Positions 32,380-42,224 of a DNA stretch of 64,000 bases are shown piece after piece. The stretch is from Cryoendolithus antarcticus (lineage: Eukaryota > Ascomycota > Dothideomycetes > Cladosporiales > Cladosporiaceae): contig NAJO01000024.1 in the NCBI GenBank assembly GCA_002077065.1, forward strand, positions 62,001 through 126,000, in the 5' to 3' direction. The notes under the pieces are model-generated. The model was not told the origin of the DNA. It worked only from the letters and a program-made list of their open reading frames with translations, and did no database searches. The position numbers were made by a program, and so were the translations under genes. Every line of letters starts with the position of its first letter. Position 1 is the stretch's first letter.

Positions 32380-34353
32380 CTAGAGCTCCCTCAATACCTC
32401 ACCCGCCACTCCACCAACAAACCCTGCGTAGCTACTCCACATGACCCCCTTCAACACACTCTCGCCCTCGCTTTCAGCCCACCGCCCCGCATCGATCAGT
32501 CTACGCTTCCACTCGGCTCTCTGATGTTCGTGCAACTCATCCCAATGCTTAGCTTCCACATGCTCCTTGAGTAAAGCGTCCTTGTCGACGTGTGCGTCAA
32601 CACTGAGATCTGTGCCAGTGGGCGAGTCGCGGACGATGAGAGCCTTCGAGGTGTGCGAAGGGTGAGAGAGCAGATCTGCGAGGCGTTGGACGCCAGGGAT
32701 GTTTGTAGGAATCGAGCTGGAGACAACGGAGGCGGCGTCGTGAGCGGCATGAGCGGGTTTATCGAGAATGGGTCTCGCGCCTGGTGGTAGGAGGCCAGAT
32801 AATGAAGAGGAGCTTGCGGAAGGCGCGAGAGTGAGGTAAGCTTGAAACAACACGCCCACCATAAGGGCGAGGAAGGCGAACAAGCCGTAAGTGAGGTATT
32901 GCCGCCGGACCTTGGCTACGTGATCTTGGAGAATGTAGCGTGAATTCCGGTCTTTGGGGTTCAGAGGCGAGAGGGGAAAGGCGTCCACCACGACTGTATT
33001 GCCGTAGCTCACAGACGCAAGCTTGAGATACTGTGGGCCAGGATTTTGCACAGTCTCGGTTTCTGGTGCAGTAGTCTGACCAGCTACCGCGGGCGTCGGA
33101 GCGGGTGCGCGTACTGGCGAGTGGAACGGGGAGAAGCAGATCTTTGTCATCTGGTGTGCATGTACATCGCGGACAGACTGAAAGCTCTGGAAGCGCGAGA
33201 ACGTGTCCGTGCTCCTGGTGTAGTTCAGTGTCCAAGTCTCAATGCTGATGTCTTGGCCTGCGACGGCTACTGCAATCTGACGATCGCCTTTACTGTCAGC
33301 GTCTAGCGCGCAGACGTCCATGCTGACAGCCTGCTTGACATGGCTCGGAAGCTGCATTTGCAGGATCATCGATGCAGGTCCGGTAGGGTATAGATGGAAC
33401 ACTCGCAGCTCTGTGCCTTTCTTGTCTGCTTTGTTGACCAGTGCGATGACATTTTGCGAGTCGAGGAACCGCAGGCAGCGGAACTTGTGCTTCAGTCCTG
33501 CGCCCTCGCCATCCGGCATCGAGTGTATCCGCCGTGGCCCCTTAGGCGTCCTCTGCGCCTTCCTCGTCGCGAAGTCATACTGATAGCTCTGCTCGAAGAT
33601 GTCGTAATCAGTGCAGTATGTCAGGCTGAACTCGTTACTGCCGGTGTTTGCAATGTCCAAGTCCACCACTTCGGCACCATCTTCAGGCTCGATCCGGGCG
33701 ATCACATCGGCAGCCTCCGGAGTGGGAGTGGTCGCGTTGAAAACAACGACCTCCGCTTGCTTTGCTAGCCCGGATGCGATTGCGCCAATCCGCCGGTTCC
33801 CGTCCACACTCTGCCTTTGCACAGGTGACAATCGCAGCAGTCGCTGGTACCGCTCACTCTTCGCAGCTGGCTCCTGCTTGAACGCAGCTCGCTTTCCGAT
33901 AAAGCTTGCTTTGGGCTTCGGCTCTGTCACAGCATCTTCGGTCTTCTGCTTCTTACGCGGAGGGTACTTGATCTCGAAGGACCGCAAGTGCTCATTCTTC
34001 CCAGCGTTCTGCTCAGCTTGTGAGGAGTTAATACCAGCGAACGTGATCAAGCCATCCTTAGTAGCTAAGCTACCGAGAGACTGGACCGAGTCCTCATCGC
34101 GAGAAAGGTCGACTTCGATCGCAGTGGCAATGTTGGCTCGATTTGATACGTCTAGAACTGCCTGGTTTGATTATCAGATATACAAACTTTTGCACTTGAC
34201 CACAAGAAGACTTGCTATCTGGTTCGGCACACCACTCCTGCCCTCTCCTCCTCCACCTCCGACGACTAAGTAACCTCGATTGTAGGGATCGAACTCGGCA
34301 GCAAATATAGGGAATGGCAGGGTTGCTTTTGCGTAGGACGAACGAGGGGTCAT
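32380..34353 (-). CDS. SEC12: Sec12-type guanine nucleotide exchange factor for Sar1
   Basis: Two exons: 34216-34353 and 32380-34161, giving 639 aa. The N-terminal VVGGGGGEGRSGVPNQI is the Gly-rich K-loop of Sec12, whose beta-propeller loads GTP on Sar1 to start COPII budding at the ER. Further propeller strands follow (FRCLRFLDSQNVIALVN, VHAHQMTKICFSP). A single membrane span, YGLFAFLALMVGVLFQAYL (about residues 475-495), makes it a type II ER protein with a lumenal Ser/Pro-rich tail. The intron 34162-34215 has a GC donor (ATA|GCAAGT) and CAG acceptor; only this choice joins NQI to AVLDVSNRAN. It is divergent from FCF2. Confidence 0.9.
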
Positions 34354-34585
34354 GACTAAAGAATGGTACTTGGAATGAGGAGGCAGAAATCAGTGAATAT
34401 ATGCAACCGGAAACGTGTTCTAGCAAAAGGACAAATATTGCCTATGAGACGCCAAACAATGACGATGGAGGTGTTAATGCTAGCGTCGGCTGATGCCGCA
34501 CGATTTTCCTCACGATGCAGAGCACCTTTACTCGATCTTGCATGCGCCCGTATCTGCAATGGTAACATCTTGTGCGCCTGCCAAC
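34354..34585. promoter_or_regulatory. Shared divergent promoter SEC12 / FCF2
   Basis: This 232 bp lies between the two start codons and carries both promoters. An in-frame ATG at 34493 could extend FCF2 by 31 residues, but that extension is not Fcf2-like. Confidence 0.5.
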
Positions 34586-35460
34586 ATGGCGCGTAATGTG
34601 GAGGACATGACCGACGAGCAGATGGAGGCTCTGCTTACCGAGGCCACGGTCCGACTAAAGCAGAAGGAAAAGTCGAAGGCTGCACCCAACTACAACTACA
34701 GCTTTCCGAAACTCGACGCAGGCAAGGCAGAGGCGCCCTATATCGTCTCAAATGGCAACGCAGTGGAAGCCAACACTTCGAGACTACTGGAAGACAAGGC
34801 ACATAATGACAAGTACGGCATACGCAAAGTCGAGGATCCGGTGGCTGTGAAGAAGCTTGCGATCGAGGTATGTTGAGCGAACATTCCATACATCACTTCG
34901 CACAATGAGGAAGATTTATCCCAATGTATCCGAGCAGAGTCCGGGCACCGTCTTGGTTGCCTTTCTGCTGTATGAAGGACTTTCATATTCATAGTTACTC
35001 TGAGACTGTGTTCCATCATCAACTTTCTTGCATTTGGCTATGTGTGACACTTGACTGACAAACACTGCAGAAGAAGAAGGCTACTGCGGGCAAGGCCTGG
35101 TACGATCTCCCTCGGACGGATCTGACGCCAGAGCTGAAGCGAGATTTGCAACTTCTCAAGATGCGGAACGTGCTTGATCCCCACCGCCACTACAAGAAAG
35201 ACGGCGGCAAGATGAAGGCACCAGAGTACAGCCAAGTCGGCACGATTGTCGAGGGCGCTACAGAGTTCTTCTCCGGCAGGATCGAGAACAAACAGCGCAA
35301 GAAGACTCTGGTCGAGGAAGTGCTTGCAGGCGAGAGGCATACTGGGCGATTCAAGAAGAAGTATGGCGAAGTCCAGAACCACAAGTCCAGCGGCAAAAAG
35401 GCGTACTACAAGGATGTGCTGGCGAAGCGCAAGGGTGGTGTCAAGAAGGGTGGAGGTTGA
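34586..35460 (+). CDS. FCF2: rRNA-processing protein Fcf2
   Basis: Two exons: 34586-34867 and 35071-35460, giving 223 aa, close to yeast Fcf2 (217). The conserved C-terminal domain starts with KAWYDLPRTDLTPELKRDL and continues LLKMRNVLDPHRHYKKD, then VGTIVEGATEFFSGR and a Lys-rich tail. Fcf2 is a nucleolar SSU-processome-associated factor needed for early 18S rRNA cleavages. The start at MARNVEDMTDEQMEALL fits the family's N-terminal helix. The 203-nt intron (GTATGT...GCAG) is longer than most in this window. Confidence 0.92.
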
Positions 35461-35505
35461 AGAGCATCCTTGTTTGATTGCACTACTTCATGAGCCTCCG
35501 GGCCG

Positions 35506-36648
35506 CTACAGCTGGCCCACGATTCGAAGCACAAGCCCCTGCACATCTATCGCAGCCTGCTTTCCAGCCTCAAGCACCTCCTCATGGTTCGCCATACCGC
35601 GACTTAGCCGCTCGGCAAGCTGCTCGCGCGACAGTCCTTGCAGCGATGGATCATCGCCCTTCGGCACTGGATCGAGCACAGCCTTGTTCGTCACCAGACT
35701 GAAAGCCAGGACCCGCATGCCGCAATGTCTGGCCACGATGATCTCCGGCACGGTGCTCATGCCAACCACGTCCGCGCCTAGATTGCTGAGCATACGACAC
35801 TCGGCTCTCGTCTCGTACGTCGGTCCTGCGACAAATGCATACACGCCTTCGTGCATATTCCGACTGCTTGGCTGCTGTGTCCGCAATTGCTGCCACGATG
35901 TGTATGCCAGCTGCCGCAACGAAAGGTCATATGCATCCGACAGCGGCGGAAACCTCACGCCGAAGTCTTCCTCGTTCTGGCCGCGGAGAGGGTGGAAGCC
36001 GACCAGTCCTGCTAGATTGAGGTGATCGTTCAGACATACAATATCTCCGACCTCATACGCTGGATTCAGCCCACCAGCTGCGTTGGTTAGGAGCATTGTC
36101 TCCACGCCTAGTACCTTGCATACCCGTGTGGCGAAGGTTACGGTGTCCATAGAATGTCCTTCATAGAAACTGTAAAGAAACAAATGAATGAGCAAAGAGA
36201 TCTTCCTTCCACTTAGCTTGGTGGTGTACTGACTGCGCTCGCCCCACCAGTAGGACCACGGGCAATTTGCTGTCGCTCATGGTCCCAAACACCAGCTTCC
36301 CTGCATGCCCTGCCACTGCACTCCCTTGTTAGTCACTTCCCCTTCACGTGCCTGATCCCCTTCCCGTCACTCACCAGTACTCTTCGGAAACCCAGGCACA
36401 TCCTCATACTTCCACTCCTCCCTTCCCTCTGCATCCACCAGATCCACGAGCCCTCCCAAGCCACTACCACACACTATCGCTACGCGCGGCGCGGCTAGGT
36501 GTTGGGGTAGTTTACGGCGGAGGTGGGTGACGGTTTCTGTGGCGCGGTGGAAGGCTGTTGGGAGCATTTCGTCGTGGGCTTCGGAGAGGGAGTGGGAGAG
36601 GTGGGAGAAAGAGTGGTAGAGGTGGGCGGCGTGGTTGAGGAGTTCCAT
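35506..36648 (-). CDS. PNP1: Purine nucleoside phosphorylase
   Basis: Three exons: 36375-36648, 36234-36315 and 35506-36169, giving 339 aa. The enzyme splits inosine and guanosine with phosphate to base plus ribose-1-phosphate. GSGLGGL (phosphate loop, about residue 67), GRAHFYEGHS (phosphate site), TNAAGGLN, DHLNLAG and VAGPTYETRAECRML with GADVVGMSTVPE and VTNKA (base-recognition Asn) are all present, as in trimeric PNPs. The second intron uses a GTCAGT donor, the only choice giving AHFYEG. The start is the ATG of MELLNHAAHLYHS; the upstream open frame has no ATG. Tail-to-tail with FCF2 (45 bp apart) and divergent from the WDR70-like gene. Confidence 0.92.
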
Positions 36649-36932
36649 TGCTGAGTGGAGGGAGAAGATGCCTTGGTGGTGTGATGGGTGTCTGGGCAGG
36701 AGCAGGGGGCAGGGGTGTGGGCAAAAACATTTATGCCTGAATTTAGGCCTGAGATGTGCACTCACTTGTATGCACTTCTGCGAGGACTTATCCGTATCAC
36801 TCGAGCATACTGTGTTCAATAAGAGATGCTGTGGACTTTGCTAGACACTCTTTGTTAACTTGGAGCATCGGCTACAGTAGGTGGAAGTGTCTCTATTAGC
36901 CCGGCTTTCCTACTTCTTGCACAAGACACAAC
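36649..36932. promoter_or_regulatory. Shared divergent promoter PNP1 / WDR70-like
   Basis: This 284 bp lies between opposed start codons. It holds both promoters; no motif is assigned. Confidence 0.5.
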
Positions 36933-38717
36933 ATGAGCTCGCACGAGGAAGAGGAAGAGCCAAATGTCGAGGAGAACGAAGAGCTGGAAAACTTCCTTGG
37001 CACATCGTCGTTCGGCAAGCAAACGAGAGAGGCGAACGTGAAGAAGCAACTAGAGTTGAGTCGACGATCTGGCGGACCTGCAAGAGTAACGAAGGTCGGC
37101 AAATCCCCAGTGGAGGGTGACTCGGGCGGAGAGAAGCACGAGGACGATGGCGGCGGGAATGGGAGCGATGATGACAGCGACAGCGACGACGATGACGACG
37201 ACGATGATGAGTTTCCGGTATCCCACGAAATGCTCATCAAGACTCATGACAAGGCGGTCACAACGGTGACGGTAGACCCGTCTGGGGGACGACTGGTGAC
37301 TGGTTCCATGGACTGTATGCTCAAGTTCCATGACTTTGCATCGATGACTCCCAACACGATACGAGCCTTCAAGTCGGTGGACCCCTCAGTATCGAAGTCG
37401 ATTTCGAATGCTGAGAATCATCCGATCAATCAAGCCATATTTAATCCACTATCGGCTGGCCACGTCCTCGTCACGACTGCTCTGCCGCAAGCGAAGATAC
37501 TTTCGCGGGATGGAGAAGTGCTGACAGAGTTCGCGAAAGGCGACATGTACCTGAGGGATATGCACAACACCAAGGGCCATGTGTCCGAGGTGACCACAGG
37601 GACATGGCACCCGACGAATCGCAATCTATGCGTGACTGCTGGGACTGATAGCACGCTCAGGATCTGGGATCTCAATAATGCGAGGTCCCAGAAAGAGGTC
37701 ATCGTCCATAAGTCGAGAGCAGCTGGATCAGCAGGACGCTCGCGCATGACTGCAGTGACATGGGGTTCGCCATTAGGTGGTGGCAACAACGTCCTCGTCT
37801 CGACCGCACTCGATGGTAGTCTGGTCATGTGGAGTGGCGAGGGGCCCTACAGCAGACCTGCAGCTGAAGTGCGGGATGCACATAAGCCGGACACCTGGAC
37901 CAGCGGACTCGACATCAGCGCGGACGGCAGAATGGTAGTGACACGCGGCGGCGACGACACGATCAAGTTGTGGGACACTCGGAAGTTCAAGCAGCCCGTT
38001 GCTACTATCGCGCATACCTCAACATCGTTCCAGTACCCAACAACGAGCATCCGCTTCTCGCCGAATTCCTCAAACATCTACACCGGCTCTGAGACAGGCC
38101 ATCTCCACATTCTCAACTCCGCCACCCTACGCTCCGAGCTAGCGACCCCTGTGACTCCAAACACTCCCCTGATAACAGCTCTCTGGCACCCTAAGCTCAA
38201 TCAGATCATCACTGGCTCTGCGAATGGCGCAACAACGATCCTCTACAACCCTTCCACCTCGATCGCCGGTGCCAAATTAGTCATGTCCCGCGCTCCCAAG
38301 CGGCGCCATATCGACGACGACGCAAACTTCACCATGGACCTCGCGCACGGCATCTCAGACGCCGCAATCATGGTGCCCGGCTCAGGGCAGACCTCGGCCG
38401 CATCCTTCGCATCCAGACACCCGACCATCGGCCTCACCCAGTCTGGCAAGAGTCGCGATCCCAGACGTCCTCATGTGCCTGTAGTAACGCCATTCGCGAA
38501 GGGCAATCCGGACGAGGAATATGTAAGACGGGAGATCCCGTTGAGTAGTTTGAGGGACGAGGATCCGAGAGAGGCGTTGCTGAAGTATGCAGACAAGGCG
38601 AAGAATGACCCATTGTTCACTAATGCGTGGAAGGAAACACAGCCTGAGACTATCTATGCTGAGGTTAGTGAGGGAGAGGAGGCGGATGGGCCGGAGGCGA
38701 AGAAGAGGAAGGTGTGA
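36933..38717 (+). CDS. WD40 protein, WDR70/GAD-1 family
   Basis: Single-exon protein of 594 aa. An acidic N-terminus (SSHEEEEEPNVEENEELENF, GTSSFGKQ) and an Asp-rich run at about residues 75-92 precede WD40 repeats from HDKAVTTVTVDPSGGRLVTG (about residue 108) to about residue 440 (STLRIWDLNN, DTIKLWDTRK). The C-terminus has ILYNPSTSIAGA, KRRHIDDD and EEYVRREIPLSSLRDEDPREALLKYADKA, family-typical of WDR70 (gastrulation-defective 1 homologue), ending in a basic KKRKV signal. WDR70 is linked to chromatin and DNA-damage response in animals and S. pombe. The role here is by homology only. Confidence 0.87.
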   Translation: MSSHEEEEEPNVEENEELENFLGTSSFGKQTREANVKKQLELSRRSGGPARVTKVGKSPVEGDSGGEKHEDDGGGNGSDDDSDSDDDDDDDDEFPVSHEMLIKTHDKAVTTVTVDPSGGRLVTGSMDCMLKFHDFASMTPNTIRAFKSVDPSVSKSISNAENHPINQAIFNPLSAGHVLVTTALPQAKILSRDGEVLTEFAKGDMYLRDMHNTKGHVSEVTTGTWHPTNRNLCVTAGTDSTLRIWDLNNARSQKEVIVHKSRAAGSAGRSRMTAVTWGSPLGGGNNVLVSTALDGSLVMWSGEGPYSRPAAEVRDAHKPDTWTSGLDISADGRMVVTRGGDDTIKLWDTRKFKQPVATIAHTSTSFQYPTTSIRFSPNSSNIYTGSETGHLHILNSATLRSELATPVTPNTPLITALWHPKLNQIITGSANGATTILYNPSTSIAGAKLVMSRAPKRRHIDDDANFTMDLAHGISDAAIMVPGSGQTSAASFASRHPTIGLTQSGKSRDPRRPHVPVVTPFAKGNPDEEYVRREIPLSSLRDEDPREALLKYADKAKNDPLFTNAWKETQPETIYAEVSEGEEADGPEAKKRKV

Positions 38718-39372
38718 GCTGGAGTGCTGCAGTGTGTGCGCTGAAGAGGGCTTTGCAAGTGAGTCTTGAGCTGATCAAGCCTCTCGCGGACTCAAGGCCC
38801 GTGATCTTAGACATCTGAAAGAAGCTGAAGAGCACCATAACCGAAGGGCGGCCATGGCCTCGTCCATTTCGACCACACCGCATGAACAACATCTGCGGAC
38901 GTACTATCAGCTTGCTCACCCATTGGACTCATCCTCGCAAAGCAAGCTGGAGAGGACTGTACAAGAGGCACACTTCCGACCTTGGTGTATAACACTTTGC
39001 ACTACGGTTCATCTTCGGCCAATGTTGACCGTACTAATTTTGCGATGGCCACGGTGTTTTCGCTCACGCCTGTACACAGTATAAAGAGACTATCGCGCCG
39101 CACAAGAGGCCATTGATCAGCTCGACTTCACTGGCGATAAGAAAAACCTACAGTCGGTGCTGTCGATGGTGCGGCCACTGCTAGCAGTCTCAGTCGCTGT
39201 TTGCCCTTCATGACTATAAGATCTGGTTCAAGTATACCGTACCTCTACCACTACTACCACTCCTACGCTACAACATTCTCTACTAGCAGCTTACTACTCA
39301 CCTTCGTTCAATCACTCTCTCGAAGCTTTCCACATCTACTACACAAAAACCATACACGAATCTAGATTGGTC
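38718..39372. other. Gap with an unresolved small coding candidate
   Basis: This 655 bp contains a protein-like frame from the ATG at 38854 for about 44 codons and, in the same frame after a TAA at 39082-39084, a further helical-looking stretch (39085-39210). A TACTAAT branch-like sequence (about 39030) lies between, but no acceptor restores a clean junction, so no CDS is called. The right end is the pyrimidine- and CTAC-rich leader of the small gene at 39373. Confidence 0.3.
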
Positions 39373-39678
39373 ATGTGCAACATGATCGACCACCTGATGT
39401 CCGGTTGCCGTCACCCCAACGACTGGCCGTCCAACGGCAGGGATGGTCGCGATGATGGCGATGAAGAGACGTTCAATCGCTGCGCCATCAATCTCCCACG
39501 GGAGTGCCAGCGTGGGAATCCCCGCTTCCGCCCGGCCCAGGACCGTGGGCGAGAGCTAAAGTGGTACGGCTGGAACGATGGCCTCTGCCGCGACTGCTGG
39601 GAAGCAGAGCAGAAGCGCAAGAGGAAGGCCGAGCAGAAGGCCAGAGACATACAGGAACAGAGAGAATGGGGAGTCTGA
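39373..39678 (+). CDS. Small Cys-containing protein of unknown function
   Basis: A 101-aa frame from the ATG of MCNMIDH. I do not recognise it. Cysteines occur at MC, SGCRH, NRC, REC and GLCRDCW, with His at DH and RH, so metal binding is conceivable but no known zinc-finger spacing is met. The C-terminal third (EAEQKRKRKAEQKARDIQEQR) is a charged helix. A long leader rich in CTAC/TCAC (about 39240-39360) precedes it, as before many fungal genes. Coding status rests on composition and leader only; it could be lineage-specific. Confidence 0.5.
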   Translation: MCNMIDHLMSGCRHPNDWPSNGRDGRDDGDEETFNRCAINLPRECQRGNPRFRPAQDRGRELKWYGWNDGLCRDCWEAEQKRKRKAEQKARDIQEQREWGV

Positions 39679-40167
39679 GAGAGCGTGGCAGTATCTCGAG
39701 AACAGAAGCCGGCGCTGAAGGACAATGGGCTACTCAACGTGCAACCTCGGACGGTCAGCATATTCCGAAATGTGCCCAAATACAGTAATAGATGCAGTTG
39801 GGCTTTACTAGTCCCGGAGCATGGCTTCGTCAGGTGTTTATAGATTCTAAATCGGAAGAAAAACATGATGCTGCGACAGTAATTGTCGACGATTGAAGTG
39901 CCTTCCGTCAGAAATCATCGCTTCATCTCGAGGCTTGAATGTTCAAAAAGATATTTCGCGGTCGATGTAAACATCGTGCTTCACCTGCATTATTACATGA
40001 AGTCGTCGGCTGAGCCAGAAGTCCCGAGTTCTGCCGAGGTGGTTGGAAACTGTAACATGTCGATTTCACATTCGTCTTGTGCCTCTCATTCTACACAGAA
40101 CCATGATACTCACATGCTAAATCGGGTCCGGCCATCTCACAGCGTGACCAGTCACTGGATCAGGAAT
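39679..40167. other. Intergenic gap, thioesterase promoter
   Basis: This 489 bp is upstream of the hotdog gene. The hotdog frame stays open leftward to about 39880 with in-frame ATGs (for example 39997), but that part lacks family similarity, so it is treated as leader. Confidence 0.4.
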
Positions 40168-40812
40168 ATGGCCTCTCAATCTGGTTTGGTCACTTCAAAG
40201 GCTGCAACTGCAGACTCGATCGCACCATTCCAGCGAATCCCATGGACGGCAAAGTTGCTCGCGCAACCCGATCTGGTTGTACGTCTTCCGAGCTCTCTCG
40301 TGCCGAAACAGACCAACGAAGACTCGTTGTTTGCTACGACACTTCGGACACCCCTGACGTTGCGCGATCTGGTCTCAACGTACAAACAGCCTCCGAGCGC
40401 GGAAGCCATAATCAGCGATGTGACGACCTTTTGCACACTCGGTAACGGCATGGATGGCCATCCTGGTCTTCTCCACGGCGGCATCATAGGCACTTTGATC
40501 GATGAGGCTATGGGCATTTTGCAGACTGCCAACTTTGAGCGGGAGTATGCTAGACGACTGGCGCTTGGCGAAACGCCGTCAAAGAATATGGGGAGCTTCA
40601 CGGCCTATTTGAACGTGCAATACCTCAAGCCCGTACGAACAGGCATGGCTGTGGTCATTGTGGCGAAGCACGTCAAGAGAGAAGGCCGCAAGGACTGGAT
40701 CACTGCTGAAGTCAAGCAAGCACAGAGCGACCAAGCCAGTCCGGAAGAGTCGCTAGTTACCTGTGCTACTGGTGAGGGCATGTTCATTGGGCCAAAGCCG
40801 AGCAAGCTGTGA
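40168..40812 (+). CDS. Hotdog-fold thioesterase-superfamily protein
   Basis: Single exon, 214 aa from the ATG of MASQSGLVTS; an earlier in-frame ATG at 39997 would add 57 poorly conserved residues. HGGIIGTLIDEAMGIL (about residues 106-121) is the central helix and loop of the PaaI/4HBT hotdog fold, after FCTLGNGMDGHPGLL. LNVQYLKPVRTGMAVVIVAK and the VTCATGEGMFI strand complete the fold. Fungal members are annotated as thioesterase-superfamily proteins; substrate (acyl-CoA or other) and compartment are unknown. No targeting signal is obvious. Confidence 0.8.
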   Translation: MASQSGLVTSKAATADSIAPFQRIPWTAKLLAQPDLVVRLPSSLVPKQTNEDSLFATTLRTPLTLRDLVSTYKQPPSAEAIISDVTTFCTLGNGMDGHPGLLHGGIIGTLIDEAMGILQTANFEREYARRLALGETPSKNMGSFTAYLNVQYLKPVRTGMAVVIVAKHVKREGRKDWITAEVKQAQSDQASPEESLVTCATGEGMFIGPKPSKL

Positions 40813-42224
40813 TCATCCATCGATCACACAATCGAATGGAGGCTCGATCTCACTGTTTAGATGTGGCCCGCGTCTGGACTTCGGCTTTCGTTGTTGCTGC
40901 CGTGTAATCCGTCCTGACTTGGCTAAACGACATGGATTACTGTTTAGGTCTACAGAAGCACCGAGGACAAGGATGCAAGCTCCACTGGCTCTCGAGAACT
41001 TCTGACCTAAACTGTGGAGGCTTCTTCATGCTCACAGACACTGGAACGGTGTATAATGCTGGCTTACACATTTATGCTACATAACAAAAGCTCAACAAAC
41101 GCCATCCCGCGTGGCTGGATCGCCCCGGCATCTACTCTGTCCATGTGCAAGTTGAACGCCTTATCCGTAGTGGACTTGCGGGACCCCTTCGGCTCGATCC
41201 TCCATACCTAGCGCCGATCTGTTGACCCAAGTGGTTCGCATCAAGCGCTTGCTCAAGCTCCGCTTAGGCGAACTTCACCCTCCGACTATGCCTTCCGGAC
41301 GGTCTAGCCGTCGATTTAGATGGTCTGTACTCGGTCGTACGACGTTGCTCGAGTATGTAGTTCTGCTCTCCATGACTGTCGATCCACGTTGTTACTCTCG
41401 AGGTCACTGTGGCTATCCGGGCTGGCTGCTTTGGGACTACGATCTCTTTCAGGATGGGTCTTGGCCGTTGCTCGGGTCTCGATGTGACGTGCCCGCGGCG
41501 ATGGCGGGAGAGACCTGAGAATGCGAACATCTTGGCTCGTTGACTGGACTGGCTTCAGGATGGCGATATGAAATCGTGGTTGATGGGGAACGATGAGAAA
41601 CGTGATGCTTGATAGACGATCAGGACTCTTGGGGAGGTAGAAGAGGTTGTTTCACAGCTGGAGGTCAAATCGAAGAAATACGGCAATTGCGACTTCGACA
41701 CTGGGTTCACTGCGCGTTGCTGGCGTTCATCCTGGGCGGACTACATGACCTATGGCTGCATTGTCCGCTATGCGATGGTCTATTCAAGGCTGAACTACTT
41801 TGGTATTGCGAACAGTCGCGCACCGAAGAACCAGCTCCCTGCCCAATTGCACAGCTGATGGGTCCATGTTGTATATCTTCAAGCTTCGGCGCGGCTACGA
41901 GACCGAGTTCCTCATATGACGAAGCCCTGGATTTGAAACCGGCAACACGGGCGGGGACGTTCGTGCTGATCATCGATCCGTACTCTTCGGTCTTCACGTC
42001 TGGGCCTACGCTACTATGGACTATTGCCGGGTAATCTGTCAGTTTCATGCTTTTCCCGTTATCATTGCATGCGCTTGACGCATGTCTTGACTCAGCCGCA
42101 TGCATGCACTGGAGGCTGCGGGGTGGCTATGTCTTGGCAGTCGAGCTGGTACATGAGAAATCCTCCAGCTGATGACAAAGATCTTATGTGTGAATGAAGC
42201 TTTGCCAAGAATTTATATTACTAG
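40813..42224. other. 1.4-kb sparse region
   Basis: No convincing gene. A 141-codon plus-strand frame at 41609-42034 has no recognisable domain and atypical composition, and overlaps an equally long antisense frame. No repeats or mobile-element signs were found. The right end is the promoter of the transcription-factor-domain gene. Confidence 0.4.

Noticed and set aside
39883..40167. Longer N-terminus of the hotdog protein
   Set aside because: The open frame starts with a non-ATG codon and the extra residues do not look like the family; start kept at 40168.
41609..42034. 141-codon plus-strand frame in the gap before the transcription-factor-domain gene
   Set aside because: No domain, odd composition, overlapped by a similar antisense frame, no leader signals.
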